Made by a program: the position numbers and the translations under genes. Shown piece after piece: positions 21,381-34,353 of a DNA stretch of 64,000 nucleotides. A model generated the notes under the pieces. That model ran no database searches. It was given only the letters and a program-made list of their open reading frames with translations, and was not told the origin of the DNA. Position 1 is the stretch's first letter, and the number at the start of each line of letters is the position of its first letter. Source of the stretch: Codonopsis lanceolata (Eukaryota; Streptophyta; Magnoliopsida; Asterales; Campanulaceae); assembly GCA_013146195.2 (NCBI GenBank), contig CM028377.1, positions 100,214,435 to 100,278,434 of the forward strand. The letters are read 5' to 3'.

Positions 21381-23636
21381 ATGGCTCACTACATGCTGCC
21401 TACTTCGAATACCAGCCACGTCCCAATATTGGACGAAGGCCACTTCGAAGTCTGGAAAGATAAAGTTATGAGATATATGAACTCTATTGACAATCGTTTG
21501 TGGCAATGTGTTCTAACAGGTCCTTATATTCCAATGAAACCCAACCTACTTACCGAAGTAGCCAATGGACCTCCCGAGATACCTAAATCCATGAACGAAT
21601 GGACAGACAAAGAAAGGAGGCTCGTTGAACTCGACAGCAAAGCCATTCACATCATATCCAGCTCTGTTGACACAAGTACATATCAACAGATCATCAGATG
21701 CAAAACTGCCAAGGAAATGTGGGAAGCCTTGGTGGAATATCTTGAAGGAGATCTGCCCACCAGAGACAACAGAAAGTATAACTACATTCAACAATTTGAT
21801 TCCTTCAGAAAAGATCCTAAGGAGACTCTATGACAAGCCTATGACAGATTTTGTGAGGTAGTAAACAGTTGTTATTCCTTAGGAAAAGAATATTGTGTTA
21901 AGGAAGTGAATATGAGATTTTTAGCTTCTCTAGGAAGTTTGTGGCATGTTAAAACCACTGCTATAAAAGAGTCCAAAGACTTGAACTCCATGCAGCTCAG
22001 AAGTTTGTATGTGAGTTTAACTGTCTATGAGCAAGAATTGCTTCAAGCTCAAGAACATGACAAACATTTTAAACTTCCTTCCTTTTCTGCTATCTCTCAG
22101 GAAATTCCTGCCCAAGAAAATAAACCATCTACTTCTTCAAATGAAAATGAAATTCTTTCTGACGAGCAATTTGCCATGTTCGTTAAGAAATTTCAAAAGT
22201 TCTCAAAATTTAACAAAAATAAGGAAGCAAACCAGCAGACTTTCAGAAAGAATGTTGAAAGCTCACAAAACAATGAGTTAGTTTGCTACAACTGCAGGAA
22301 GCCTGGTCACTCTGCTTCTAAATGTCCTAAGCCAAAATATGAAGCCTATAAAAAGAGACCATCTAAATCATTTTCTAAACATAGAGGTCTACTGGCTGAG
22401 GACTTAGAAGAAAACCATGTATCCATTTGGTTTGAAACTGACTCTGATGAAGATGATAGTGATGACTCACCCGAGCAGGCACACATTTGCCTCGTTGCTC
22501 TAGAGTCACCTCCCACCTATGACTCAGATAGTGAAGTTAAATACTCTCCTTTCCAAGCTAACATTGAACAATTCTCTGAAGAGCCTTCAAAAGAAGAAAT
22601 CCTCAAGGATGCTCAAGACATGCTAGAGGAATTCAATGAATTTAGAAAGGCCTATGTTAAGTTAGCTAAAAGTCATGAGAAGTGAATCGAGAAATCCATG
22701 CCTTTGGAAGCCGAGTTAAAAACTCTCCATGGAGTCCAGCAGGAAAGTATCAAGTTAAAAGAAGAGAACAAATTTCTCAATGAAAAGGTTGCCTGCCTTA
22801 TTGATCATGCCAAAGAGATATCTGCTGAGAAAGATGAGTTGCAAAAGACCATCAACTCATGGAATAACTCAACGGCAGTCTTTGATCAAATTCTTGGAGA
22901 TCAGAAGTCCTCAACAGATAAATCTGGGCTACGATTCTCTGAAAACACTTCTGGCGCAACCTCGGAACAGGAAAATGAACATTTTACAGTGAATAATTGT
23001 AATGTTCCTGCACAATATCAGAAACCTTACAAGGGTAAAGAAGGAATTGGTTATACTGCTACTCCTTATAAATACCCTAAGGTTCAAATTATCAAGAACA
23101 GTGAAGCTTTGAAAACAAAACAAATATCTGCTGGAGAGAAATCTGCTAAAGGTGGTGCAGACTCTCAACGGTCCTCTACCAGCACTTCTGTGAAAGCAAA
23201 GGCTGCTGTTTCAAGGCCTACGAAAAGTCTGATCAAACCTATCAGATTCATCAATAGTACTACAGATGGTGCTGCTGCTACACAGAATGTTGATACCAAG
23301 CTTAAAGGCAAAATGTATGAGGCATCGAAGTCTACTACCAGCAAATACTCTTTTGCTAAAGCAAAGACTACTGTGTACAGACTCAAGAAGCCTCACACAG
23401 ATGCCCCTAAATTGGCTTTTAACAAGACTGCTAAATCAAAAGCTGATGTTAAGGAAAATGTTTAAAAACCTTTCAATACCCAGCATGATCAAATAGACTT
23501 CTGTAATTTTCATCATTGTACCTTTTGCAAATGTTTTGGCCACTTGGTCCATGAATGTTTGCTGAAATCCATCATGAAGCCTGTTGGATCCCCTATTCCA
23601 AAAATCAGGCAAGTATGGGTTCCAAAAATACGCTAA
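21381..23636 (+). pseudogene. Copia gag (SIRE-like), interrupted by stops
   Basis: One reading frame runs from ATG 21381 through three in-frame stops (TGA 21831, TGA 22683, TAA 23463) to a TAA at 23633; no frameshift is needed. The N terminus (HFEVWKDKVMRYM, TAKEMWEAL) is the UBN2-type gag domain. A zinc knuckle CYNCRKPGHSASKC stands at about 22286-22327. A second Cys/His cluster (HHCTFCKCFGHLVHECLL) follows the last internal stop. Between them is an acidic and then coiled-coil-like region (LEAELKTLHGVQQES, LKEENKFLNEKVACL). Two of the stops replace codons where Arg (CGA) fits, and one where Gln (CAA) fits, as expected from C-to-T decay of methylated DNA. The segment is followed by the junction with the solo LTR. 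Confidence 0.88.
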
Positions 23637-23691
23637 CCATTTGGACCCATAAGAAAAATAAAAGGGACCATGATTTTCTTACCTTTACATC

Positions 23692-26600
23692 TGTAAAACC
23701 CTAAAATACTGCTTGCTTGTGATATGCATGAATACATACACTTATAATCATCATGAATATGTTCATTTAGCTCCCGGTTATGTTTAGAGTTAATAGCATG
23801 ATCATTGTCGTTGTTGGAGATGCACGTACGCATTTTTCTTTCGCGAGATGCTTTGAATCTCGGGTTTGTGATTTATGTTGTAATCACATGGATTATTATT
23901 AGAAGGCATTTATAACATCATTAACATGCCTTGGATGTTGGTTAGATGCTTGTTGCATTGTTGGTTGGGTTGCTAGTTTGATTTTAGCGTTAACCCATTT
24001 CAGTTTGACTTTTCCGGTTATTGTTCGGGAGAGTTCTGCTTGAGTTTTTGGCCTTGTTTTGATGGGGTTTGAGGCTTGATTACTTTGGTTATGGTTTGGA
24101 GGTTATTAAGGTTGATTTATAGACCATTTTTGGCTTGGAAGGACTTGGGATTGAATGCGGGAGAGTCCGGGACCGAGCAAGGAAAGCAGAAATCATGGAT
24201 TGCTGGAAACTAGGTGATGCGGTCGCATCACCCTTCTGCCAAGCGACCGCAAGGTCCTTGAATCAGCTTACGGGATTTTGTTGTTCGGTTGTGCGCTGTC
24301 CGAACTTTTGGCCTATTAAACCCAAACTAAACCTATCCTAAACTCACTTAATTAGCCTAATACTAATCCTAATCATCTATTAAGAGAATTAGGGGGTAAT
24401 TAGTGACTTGATTAGTGAATTAATCTCCCCATATAAAACCCAAATCTGCCGCACTCTTCATTCATTCGGCAGTGTGCGACTTCTTCCTTCTTCCTCTCGC
24501 GACCACTTCACCAAGGCGCAAGTGAGGCTTGAGGGGGCGATTCTAGGGCTTCAAGAGGCTAAGCTTGGAAGCCATTGCTGGGGGTCTTCTTCTCCATCTA
24601 ACCCGCAAGATTGAAGAGAGCGGAGTGAGAAGAAACGGCTTCATCGTTGAGTTCGAGTTTGGGCAGTTTGTAGGGCTGAGAAATTGTAAGTTTCTACCTC
24701 TCTTCCCTTGATTTTTGGGCTCCATTGACCCTAGGGAAACAACCATTTGTGGTATTTGAGGTCAATGGAAGCCATTGTTAGGGTTATAGAATATGTATGA
24801 ACCCTAGGATTTCAAATTCATGATAGAACTTGATTGGCCTATGTGAGACCATGATTATGTGAAATTCATGCTCTAACTAGCCTATTGAACTTGTTTATGT
24901 TGATTGATAATGTGGATTAATGTTGGTTTGGTTGAGATGCTTGGAGGGTGTCTTGCCCTAATTTTGATTAGCTTACAAAATCATTGATGTGAGCATGATT
25001 AAAATGTTTTATATGTTTAGTAGAGCATATTAAACCATAATGTGTGAATTAATTGCAAATTGGAAATTATTTGTTGGTATGGTGACTTGAATAAATTTAT
25101 AACCAAGATGGCTAAGTTGTTCTAAGTTACCTTGTTAATTATTTTGTGGGGTTATGTGAGGGTATTGATCGTCGGGTTTATGGTTTTGACGATAGATATG
25201 AACTTAGGGGGATGATGAAGCCTAAGCTTCTATTCCTTGAATTTTCAGGAAACTTAGATTGAACTCAACGGAGTTAACCTTTGGGTTAGTTTGAATCCTA
25301 GGAACTATGATTTTAAGTCCTATGGAATTTTGGGTAGAATTCATGGAGGTCGAGCCTCCAAGAAGTTTTAAGGTGTGTGAAGCACACTTGATTATGAGAA
25401 CTTATATGATTCTCGGTTGTGATGTTTATGCTAGTTGTGAATAAATTGCATGACTAGTTTGATGGTAGAGTGTTTACCTACTTGTTTTGAGCATATGAGT
25501 ATATATTACGTGTGCTTGGGTTTTGAGTCCAAGTGGCGCCTCTTGAGTCTTTGGTGGGTTGATACATCGTCCTCACGAATTATGGGTTCGTGATCGCGAT
25601 GTATCGCCGTCTTGCACACACCCTCCATCGATGGCCACGGTGGGGAAGTAGTTTATCTTAGTTGTAGTAATACACATGACTTTGATAACTATGGAACTCG
25701 AGCGGAGAGTTGTTCGGGACGCCGATATCTACGAGAGGGATATCGAGGGCACATAAGGGTTTTGCACGTGTTTTGTGAGCGACACGCGGAGGAATTTTGG
25801 TATGGTATCATATCCCTTATATATATGAATTGCTTCACTAGTACTTAAGTGAATACGTGCTTAGTGAATTGGATATGATATGTTGATGGTTTGGTTTCTT
25901 ACATGTTATACTTAATAGATAACATATTAATTAATGTTGTAAGCATAAATGCTATCACATAGCTTTATTGGAATGTTGTTTTATGTCAAAGGTATAAATT
26001 ATTATTGTTAAGACAAAAATGACTTGACATGAATTTATGATGACATGTTATACTATGATGATAACATATTTATTCAATGTTGAGCATGAATGCCATAACA
26101 TGATTTATATAAGGTTATTTCATGACGATAGCATGATATATTTATGATTGAGCATTATGCCATGGTAGGAAGTTATGGTTAGTAACTTACTAAGTCATTG
26201 TGACTTACTTTTATTTGTTGGTTGTTTTTCCCTAGATCCGAGCCGAGCTAGCGGATCCAAGTAAATCCAGAAGGTTACGTTGGCAAGGAATTCTTTTGGA
26301 AAGGTTGCTACTTAGTTGTTGGTTTTGTTTTGGTGAGGTCGTTGGGATGATGAAGTTATATAAACTTCATGATTTGGGTAGCAATCCTTTATGTATTTGA
26401 AGCGTTGTAATTATGTGGCTAGCTTATTCTTTTGGTAGCCAACCGGTGGTGGTTGTGCTTGATGTGTATATATGGTTGTATCTCCATATGCTTTATAGTT
26501 GTTAGTACATATAACTGTTAGTACTTATTTTGTTGGTAGCCGACTGGGTTTAGTCGTGCGTGGTTAATTGGTGTTTATGTTTAGCATGATATATTGCTAG

Positions 26601-27005
26601 TTTAATTGATATTTGTTCTCCGGCATGTTTTTAGCCGTTGAGTTGTTAGACTAGAGTCTTAGACTTAGTTTAATGTTGGGTTCCGGCCGTAGTTTCGCCG
26701 ATGACTTGGTTTATATTATGCTTATTATTGAATTGCATAACAGGGAGTTTGTTCTACGTGCCCAATGTTGCGGCACGCGAATCGAATTTTCGGACCGAGA
26801 GATTAATCATCTCTTTGGTTGTTTTAGTTTGAGCTTGTTAGCTCGGGCGCCACTGCTTTATTTATTTCGCTTCCGCATGTGTTTTGAGTTATCGGTGTAT
26901 CGCCGTTATGGCCCTACCCATTATTTGCTATTTGTGTGTTATTATTTGTTCCCCTGGTGGCACGACCTTGGGATTTCGTCTTGGGATCCGGGTCGGGTCG
27001 CCACA
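23692..27005 (+). mobile_element. Solo LTR, Tekay/Del-like, TSD ACATC
   Basis: The unit runs from TGTAAAACCCTAAAATAC (23692) to GGGTCGCCACA (27005) and is flanked by ACATC at 23687-23691 and 27006-27010. Excising it with one ACATC rejoins the copia sequence so that pol can start VCFIAASS, as in related elements, which independently proves the boundaries. Length is 3314 bp. There is no coding sequence; several short ORFs (for example 26673-27014) have no family resemblance. A TATA box at 24432, a gene-like transcribed leader and the GATCCGGGTCGGGTCGCCACA end fit chromovirus LTRs of the Tekay/Del lineage. Orientation is inferred from the TATA box and the TGTAAAACCC start. Confidence 0.85.
24432..24438 (+). 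promoter_or_regulatory. TATA box of the solo LTR
   Basis: TATAAAA in the context CCCCATATAAAACCCAAA, about 740 bp into the LTR. Confidence 0.5.
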
Positions 27006-27014
27006 ACATCTTAG

Positions 27015-30000
27015 GTGTGCTTTATAGCTGCTTCAAGTTCAGAAAAGAAAGATGTATGGTATATAGATAGTGGCTGCTCAAGACATATGACCGGAGAATC
27101 TTGCCTTCTCTCTAATTTCTCTGAAGCAGAAGGTCCTCCAGTCATCTTTGGAGACAATGCTAAAGGAAGAACAATTGGCTACGGATCCATCATTCGAGGA
27201 AATCTCTCCATTGGAAAAGTCTCTCTAGTAGAAGGCTTGAAGCATAATCTTCTGAGTATTTCTCAATTCTGTGATAAAGGACTCTTCTGTCAATTCTCCT
27301 CAAACATACGTGATATCAAGGATCCAGTCTCCTGCTCAATCCTGGTAACTGGACATAGACAAGGGAATGTGTATGTGATTGATTTGAATGCATACGACAA
27401 GGCTGCAAACCTATGCTTTATGGCAAACTCTGCTCAAGACAAAAGCTGGTTGTGGCATAAAAGACTCAGCCATTTGAACTTCAAATATCTATCTAATCTA
27501 TCCAAAGAATGTCTAGTTAAAGGATTGCCAAAGGTCTCTGCTGATCATGATCGTGCTTGCAAAGCTTGCCAACTGGGAAAGCTTTCAAAAACATCTTTCA
27601 AGAGCAAACCAGGACTCGCAACATCGAGACCTCTGCAACTTCTCCACATGGATCTCTTCGGACCAGTCACTACTATTAGCTATGGTGGTCACAGATACAC
27701 ACTAGTAGTAGTGGATGATTATACAAGATATACTTGGACAGAGATGATGTCTTCTAAAGACCACACATATGATCTTCTCACAGCATTGTTCAGAAGACTA
27801 CAAACGCATAAACTAGATGAAATCAGTGACGTTAGATCAGACAAAGGTACTGAGTTCACAAATAATGGAATAGCAAAGTACTGTGATGATCACGGCATCG
27901 GTCACAACTTCTCTGCAGTAAGGACACCACAGCAGAATGGTGTAGTAGAAAGGAAGAACCGAACTCTTATTGAAGCTGCTAAAACTATGCTTGCTGAAGC
28001 AAAGCTACCCAAACATTTCTGGACTGAAGCCGTCAACACAGCTTGCTTCACTCAGAATCGATCTTTGATCAACAAATTTCACGGTAAAACACCCTATGAA
28101 CTTTGGAGAGGTAAAGCCCCAAACATTTGATTTTTTAAAATCTTCGGCTGTAAGTGTTTCATAGTCTACAATGGTAATGACTACAGAAGCAAATTTGATA
28201 ACAAAGCCGATGAAGGTGTATTTCTGGGCTATTCTTTACACTCCAAGACTTACAGAGTTTTCAACAAAAGATCATTAAAAATAGTTGAATCTGTTCATGT
28301 CTCATTTGATGAATTTGATTTATTAGAGCCACACGTGGCTCCAAATGTTGCTGATGATTTTGTTAATGTTGAGACAGGTACCTCCCAACCATCATCCTCT
28401 CATATACCTAATCCATCACCAGCAACTCAATCAAATATCCCTGACCATCATTTCTTATCAAATGGGTCACCAGAAGACTTCAACCCTGCTCAAGAGAACT
28501 CAAACCCAGAACCTTTTGTTTCTGAACCAGAAAATCCTCTTCCTCGACTTACCTTTGAATCAAATTCTGAACAAAATACTCATCAAGACACAGCTGATCT
28601 TCCTTCTAGTCCTCCTTCTGAATCATGTCATGAAGAAACAACAGTAAATCATCACATTCCTACTGTCACAAGAACATGTAAAGACCATCCAATCTCTCAA
28701 ATCATTGGTGACATTCTTGTTGGAGTACGAACCAGAAGATCTTCGAAAAATGAATGTATGTTCTGTGCTGCATTCGTTTCAGAAGATGAGCTAAAGAAGA
28801 TCGATGAAGCTCTTCAAGATCCAAGTTGGCTGGAAGCCATGCAAGAAGAACTTCAGCAATTTGAACGATGCCAAGTATGGAAGCTAGTCCCAAAACCTGC
28901 TGATCATACTATCATTGGCACAAAGTGGGTGTTCAGAAACAAGAAGGATGAGGATGGGAACATCATTAGAAACAAAGCAAGACTTGTTGCACAAGGATAT
29001 CGCCAAGAAGAAGTAATCGACTACGATGAAACGTTTGCTCCAGTAGCAAGACTGGAAGCTATCAGAATCTTCTTAGCCTATGCCACATACAAGGACTTTG
29101 TGCTATATCAAATGGACGTCAAGAGCGCATTTCTAAATGGTGATCTTCAAGAAACGGTTTATGTTTCTCAACCTCCAGGCTTCGTGGAAAAAGGAAAAGA
29201 GACTCATGTCTACAAGCTTAAGAAGGCTCTCTATGGTCGTAAGCAAGCTCCTCGGGCCTGGTATGAAACTCTATCCAAATTCTTAGTAGAACAAGGATTT
29301 GTGCGAGGAAAGATAGACACCACTCTGTTCATTCTCAAGCACAAAGGACACTCTCTTCTAGTACAAATCTATGTTGATGATATCATCTTCGGATCTACAA
29401 ATGAGAAGCTGTGCAAGTGATTCGAAACACTCATGACTGGAAAATTTCAAATGAGTATGATGGGAGAACTCACATTCTTCTTGGGACTTCAAATTCAACA
29501 ATCCAACAAAGGAATATTCATCAGCCAATCCAAGTATGCTAAAGAACTTGTCAAAAAGTTTGGATTGGAAATGGAAAACACCTTCGATACACCAATGGCT
29601 GCTAAATGCAAACTTACAAAAGACTTACAAGGAAAGAAAGTTGACATCACCCACTATAGGGGAATAATTGGATCTCTACTCTATCTCACCGCCAGCAGAC
29701 CTGACATAGTGTATGCTGTTGGGGTATGTGCTAGATTTCAAGCAGACCCTCGTGAGTCACATCTACTTGCAGCTAAAAGAATCATTAAGTATGTATCAGA
29801 TACCACCAACTTAGGTATCTGGTATCCTAGGGAATCTTCTTTCAACTTAGTTGGCTACTCAGATGCCGACTATGCAGGCTGCCAAGTCGACGATTTAAAA
29901 AGCACCGAGTGGAACTTGTCAATTTCTAGGAGATAGACTTGTCTCTTGGGCTAGCAAGAAACAAGCATCGGTTTCCAACTCCACCACTGAAGCAGAGTAC

Positions 30001-30102
30001 ATAGCTGCTGGTAGCTGCTGCTGTCAACTGCTTTGGATCAAACAACAATTGGTGGATTACGACATCAAAGTAGCAGACTGCCCAATCATGTGTGATAACA
30101 CC
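27015..30102 (+). pseudogene. Copia pol: protease, integrase, reverse transcriptase, RNase H (5' part)
   Basis: The frame opens with WYIDSGCSRHMTG (aspartic protease, DSG-type catalytic site) and continues with gag-pre-integrase (SWLWHKRLSHLNFKYL, ACKACQLGK) and integrase core (LLHMDLFGPV, DDYTRYTW, RSDKGTEF, TPQQNGVVERKN). After a TGA at 28128 the same frame continues with [11 protein letters not shown] and RT ([53 protein letters not shown], catalytic [10 protein letters not shown] at about 29368). A TGA at 29418 again leaves the frame unchanged. RNase H follows (ASRPDIVYAV, YSDADYAGC). One extra base near 29909 shifts the frame before SGTCQFLGDRLVSWASKKQA. The reading stops at the LINE insertion and resumes at 38696. 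Decay is slight: two point stops and one indel. Confidence 0.92.
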
Positions 30103-30366
30103 TTTTTTTTTTTTTTTTTTTTAGGAAAGCAGGGCGGCACCTGCGGGAATTTTATTAAAAATTAAAAGAAGTACAAACTTGAGGGGGACAACCAGCCTTG
30201 CCCTTATAAATGGGAGGACAGAGGAGCCTAACCTCGAAAGAGAGATACAAGAGGATAAAATTAAGAAATTCTAACATAAGGAGTGTTACTAGCATCTAAC
30301 AAAATGAGACCTCTAGAAGGACTGGGGAAAGCCGACATATCGTGGAAGACCATATCTCGAACTGAG

Positions 30367-33300
30367 TCACAAAGCTAGATTAGCCAAGCTATCGCCTACC
30401 TTGTTTGCCTCCCGAAACGGTGAGAAAAAATAAATCGCCTCACTGAATTGGACAATCTCTCGAACGATGTAAGAATGCACCCAGGGAAGTTTGTGGCCTT
30501 GAGAGAAACACTCAAAAAGAACCTTGGAATCAGTTTCCACAATGGCATCATGGTGACCATTTTCAAACAACCATTTAACACCAAAATAGAGTGCTTTAAT
30601 TTCAGCAACCATGTTAGAGCAGACATGATAGTATTGAGAATAAGCATAGATGCAACGACCCATAGAATCACGAACAATACCCCCTCCACCACTTAAACCC
30701 GGATTGCCCCGACTAGCACCATCCGAGTTAAGCTTAACAATACCACTGGGAGGGGAGGACCAAACAACGGACTGAATCCGAATTTGCCGTTTACGACCAA
30801 ACTGAATTTGAGTAGGCCTAGAGAGATCTGAAATATGATAACCCGCAGCCAGAAGACTATTCTGAAAATCAGAGGAGATATTGGCAGCTGCTTTAGAGAC
30901 AGATATACGATTATTGTCAAAAACTGCCGCATTGCGATGCTTCCAAATATGCCAGAGAATAAGCGAGGGGAGCAAAGTAAATGGAAGCGCTTTACTGTGT
31001 AACCACCATGAGAAGCAGATGCTATGGATAGAACCTGTCTGGGCCGAAACATCAAAGAGAGCACCGAAGTGCTGCCATAAGGAAGAAGCAAACAAGCTGT
31101 CTATGAAAACATGCTGGAAAGTTTCAATGTGGCCTTGGTCGCAGCAAGAGCATTTAGATGCCAAGGAGAGCCCCTTTTTTCTGAGCGCTTCATCAATAGG
31201 TAGTCTTCGGCCAAAAAGACGCCAAATAAAGATGCTAATGTGTTTAGGCAAAGCCTTGTGCCATATAAAAACAGAAGAAAGCAGCCTTGGTTGAGTGTTT
31301 CGAATAAGAGGGAAGACCGAGGAAAGAGAGAAAGAACCAGAAGTTGAAGCAGTCCAAAATGGCCGATCATCAGATTCATGAATTGAGATAAGCTGGGAAC
31401 GAATTTGGGCCTTAGCAGCATGGGGAAGCCGCGACCAATCTTGCTGGGACGTAACCGAATCAAGCAATGCCTCCCTCATCGTATTACTATAACAATCTGG
31501 AGGTTTGTCCAAAGTAACATCAAAAATCCATTTGTCGAACCAAGGGGAACATTGGCCCTTTCCAATAACCCAATAGATGTACGGTTCAGCTATATCTCGA
31601 GCCCTGATCATACGGCGCCAGCTGTGTGAGCCACCATAAACAGCTTGAGAGGGATGAGAGTTACGGCAATATCTGCAATTAAGAAAGAAGTCCAAAGGTT
31701 TGAAGTAGAACGAAAACGCCACCAAAGTTTTACTCCAAAAGCTTTAACAATGTTGGACATGCTGTGAATGCCGAGGCCTCCTTCATCAGTGGGGCGACAA
31801 CAGTTTTTCCAAGCGACCCAGTGACTCTTAGTCCTACCCTTGACCATTGACCCTTTAAAAAATTTGAGCACATCTTGTCGATTAACATGTTAACTGAGAC
31901 CGGGGGATCAATGGAAGCCAGATGATAACTTGAAATGGAATGAAGGACATGATTAATTAAAGTTATACGCCCAGCAGGATTCAAGAAGTTACCATTCCAA
32001 GCTGTGATTCTGTTCTGAAGTTTAAGAATCAGGCTGTCAAAATATTGACGTTTCTTCCGACCAAAGTAGAGGGGACAACCAAGGTAAGAAATAGGAAGAG
32101 TACCAGCATTAAATCCCAAACAAGAAGATAGCATCTGCAACCGATTAGAATCAGATTGGGAAGCCACATAAAAAGAGCTTTTTTGGACATTAACCTTCTG
32201 ACCCGAGATGTCTTCATAATTCTTTATAACCTCCTTGTGAAGCTGAATGGAATTTTTACCTCCATTGCAAAAAATGATAACGTCATCTGCAAAAGCGAGA
32301 TGAGATATGATTGGGCAGCCACTAACGGAAGAGAAGATCGAGTAAGAAACTTGTTGCTGAATACGATTTAGGCTGCGGCTAAAATAATCTGCTGCAATGA
32401 TGAACAAACTGGGAGAAAGAGGATCTCCCTGCCTGAGACCTCGGCTAGAAGAAAAATATCCCGTCGGGGTGCCATTGATAAGCACCGAAAACCAGTTGTC
32501 GGAAATAAGACGCCAAACAAGATCTATAAAAATCTCATGGAAGCCAAATCTCCGCATCACAGTGATAAGGAATACCCAAGAAACTTTGTCAAAAGCCTTT
32601 GCCATATCAAGCTTTAGAACTACATTAGAACCCGTAACCTTTTTCCCCAGGAAGCACATTAACTCTTGAGCCAATAAAATGTTATCCTGAATAGTCCGAC
32701 CTTTGACGAAAGCACTTTGATTTTCAGAAATAAGATGAGGGAGAATGGTTGTCAGGCGAGAAGAAATAATTTTTGAAATAACTTTGGAGCAAAAATTGCA
32801 GAGACTAATTGGACGAAGGTCTTTAAATGATGAGACCTTATCCATTTTGGGGATAGCAACAATAAGAGTGCTGGTCCAAGCACGCGGAAGAGAAAAACCC
32901 GAAAAAAATTCTAAAACGGCCTCACAAAAATCCTTTTCTATGATGTCCCAGCAGAAGGAGAAAAATTTACCAAGAAGCCATCCCAAAGACTGCCATCCGG
33001 GCCAGCAGCACTGTCCCCGTTAAGATTATCAACAACTTTCTTAATCTCCAAGACAGAAGGAGGAGAAATAAGATTGTTATTCCATTCTTCCCGAACCAGA
33101 TGAGGAATGACATCTAAGTTAATTTCAGGATTATAGACGGTCTCAGAGTGAAGTTGTTCCTGAAAATAGTTAACTGCCCCTTGCCGAATACTCTGATCAG
33201 AATCAAGATGAAGACCAGCCATGTCATCAATGGAATGAATATAAAGCTGCTGGCCCTGTTGCTTCACAGAAGCATGAAAAATCTTTGAATTGCCATTGCC

Positions 33301-34353
33301 CTCTTTAAACCATTTAAGCCTTGATTTTTGCTGCCAATACTTTTCTTCCTGAGTGAGATAAGTTCGAAGGGAGGCTTGAGCTTGCATAAGAGCTGCCCGG
33401 TTTTCGGGAGAAGCATTAAGCTCAAAAAATAGTTCTTTTTCAGCCACTTCCTCTTCAGCTCGTTTAACATTCGTAAAGATATTCCCAAAAACTAATGTGT
33501 TCCAATGTTTTAGAGCAGCTTTTACATTTTTCAACCTGTGAGAAAACCGAATCATAGGCCGTATGTTATCAGAACCAGTCCAAGCATTTAAAATAGTGGC
33601 TTTAAAAGAACTATGGCTTGTCCAAACATTGAGAAAACGGAAAGCAGCAGGACCCCTAGCAGTAGGACAAGAAATAGTTGTAAGGAGGGGAGAATGATCA
33701 GAGCAAGTACGATTTAGATGCTGAACTGAAGTGATTGAAAATTTATCCAACCAGGCTGCATTACATAGGACCCGATCAATACGCTCATGAATAGTTGCGT
33801 TGCCTTCCCTTCCCTTTGTTCCACTAAGTAAAATCACCGCCGCTGTAACCCAAATCGCTGAGGTCGGCAGCAAGCATGAAAATCTAGTGCTCCGGTACGA
33901 TCCCAGCCCACACCACCAGACTTTTCATTGGGATGTAGGATTATGTTGAAGTCCCCCCCTATAATCCAAGGGGTTTGAGCAGCTGAATCACTAATTAAAA
34001 TGAGTTCGTCCCAAAGAATCTTCCTTTCTTCTATGTTACATTTGGCATAAACGCATGTAAGAAAAGCTGGTGAAGACCAAGTGAAGTGCTGGATCTGCAA
34101 AGTAACTTGCTGGGCAGAATCATTAATTAAGTTACAAGTAAAGGAAGATTTAACAAAAAGCCATATAGAACTGGAGGAATTAGAAACCGAAAACCGAACC
34201 GAAGGCGAGTAATTAAAGTAACCTTTTTTCCGTATTCAAAGATGGGCTCAAAAAACAATGATGGATATATTATGAATCCTAACAAGAGATTTAAGACAGA
34301 CGAAGGGTCGTTCCCTATACCCGAATATTCCAAAAAGGATTTTAATATCCATT
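30367..34353 (-). pseudogene. LINE A ORF2: endonuclease, reverse transcriptase, RNase H
   Basis: Starts near 34353 (MDIKILFWNIR in a corrected frame), overlapping the end of ORF1. Endonuclease motifs follow: GGDFNIILHPNEKSGG, RIDRVLCNAAWL and CSDHSPLL (about 33980-33690). RT follows in another frame: RPISLCNFCSKVISKIISSR, FVKGRTIQDNILLAQEL, LDMAKAFDKVSW, GLRQGDPLSPSLF and catalytic HLAFADDVIIF at about 32310-32270. The C-terminal part (31725-30367) has the zf-RVT region (SSVFIWHKALPKHISIFIWR, CSCCDQ) and an RNase H domain (KLNSDGASRGNPG, GGGIVRDSMG, VETDSKVLFE, EANKVGDSLANLAL). Four or so frameshifts (near 34200, 33860, 32970, 31740) break it. RNase H after RT is a feature of plant L1 elements. 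Confidence 0.9.

Noticed and set aside
24135..24614. Short + ORFs in the solo LTR as leader peptides or genes
   Set aside because: They lie around the LTR TATA box and show no conserved motif or repeated occurrence elsewhere in the window.
26673..27014. 113-codon ORF as a gene
   Set aside because: It lies wholly at the end of the solo LTR, crosses its boundary, and shows no family resemblance.
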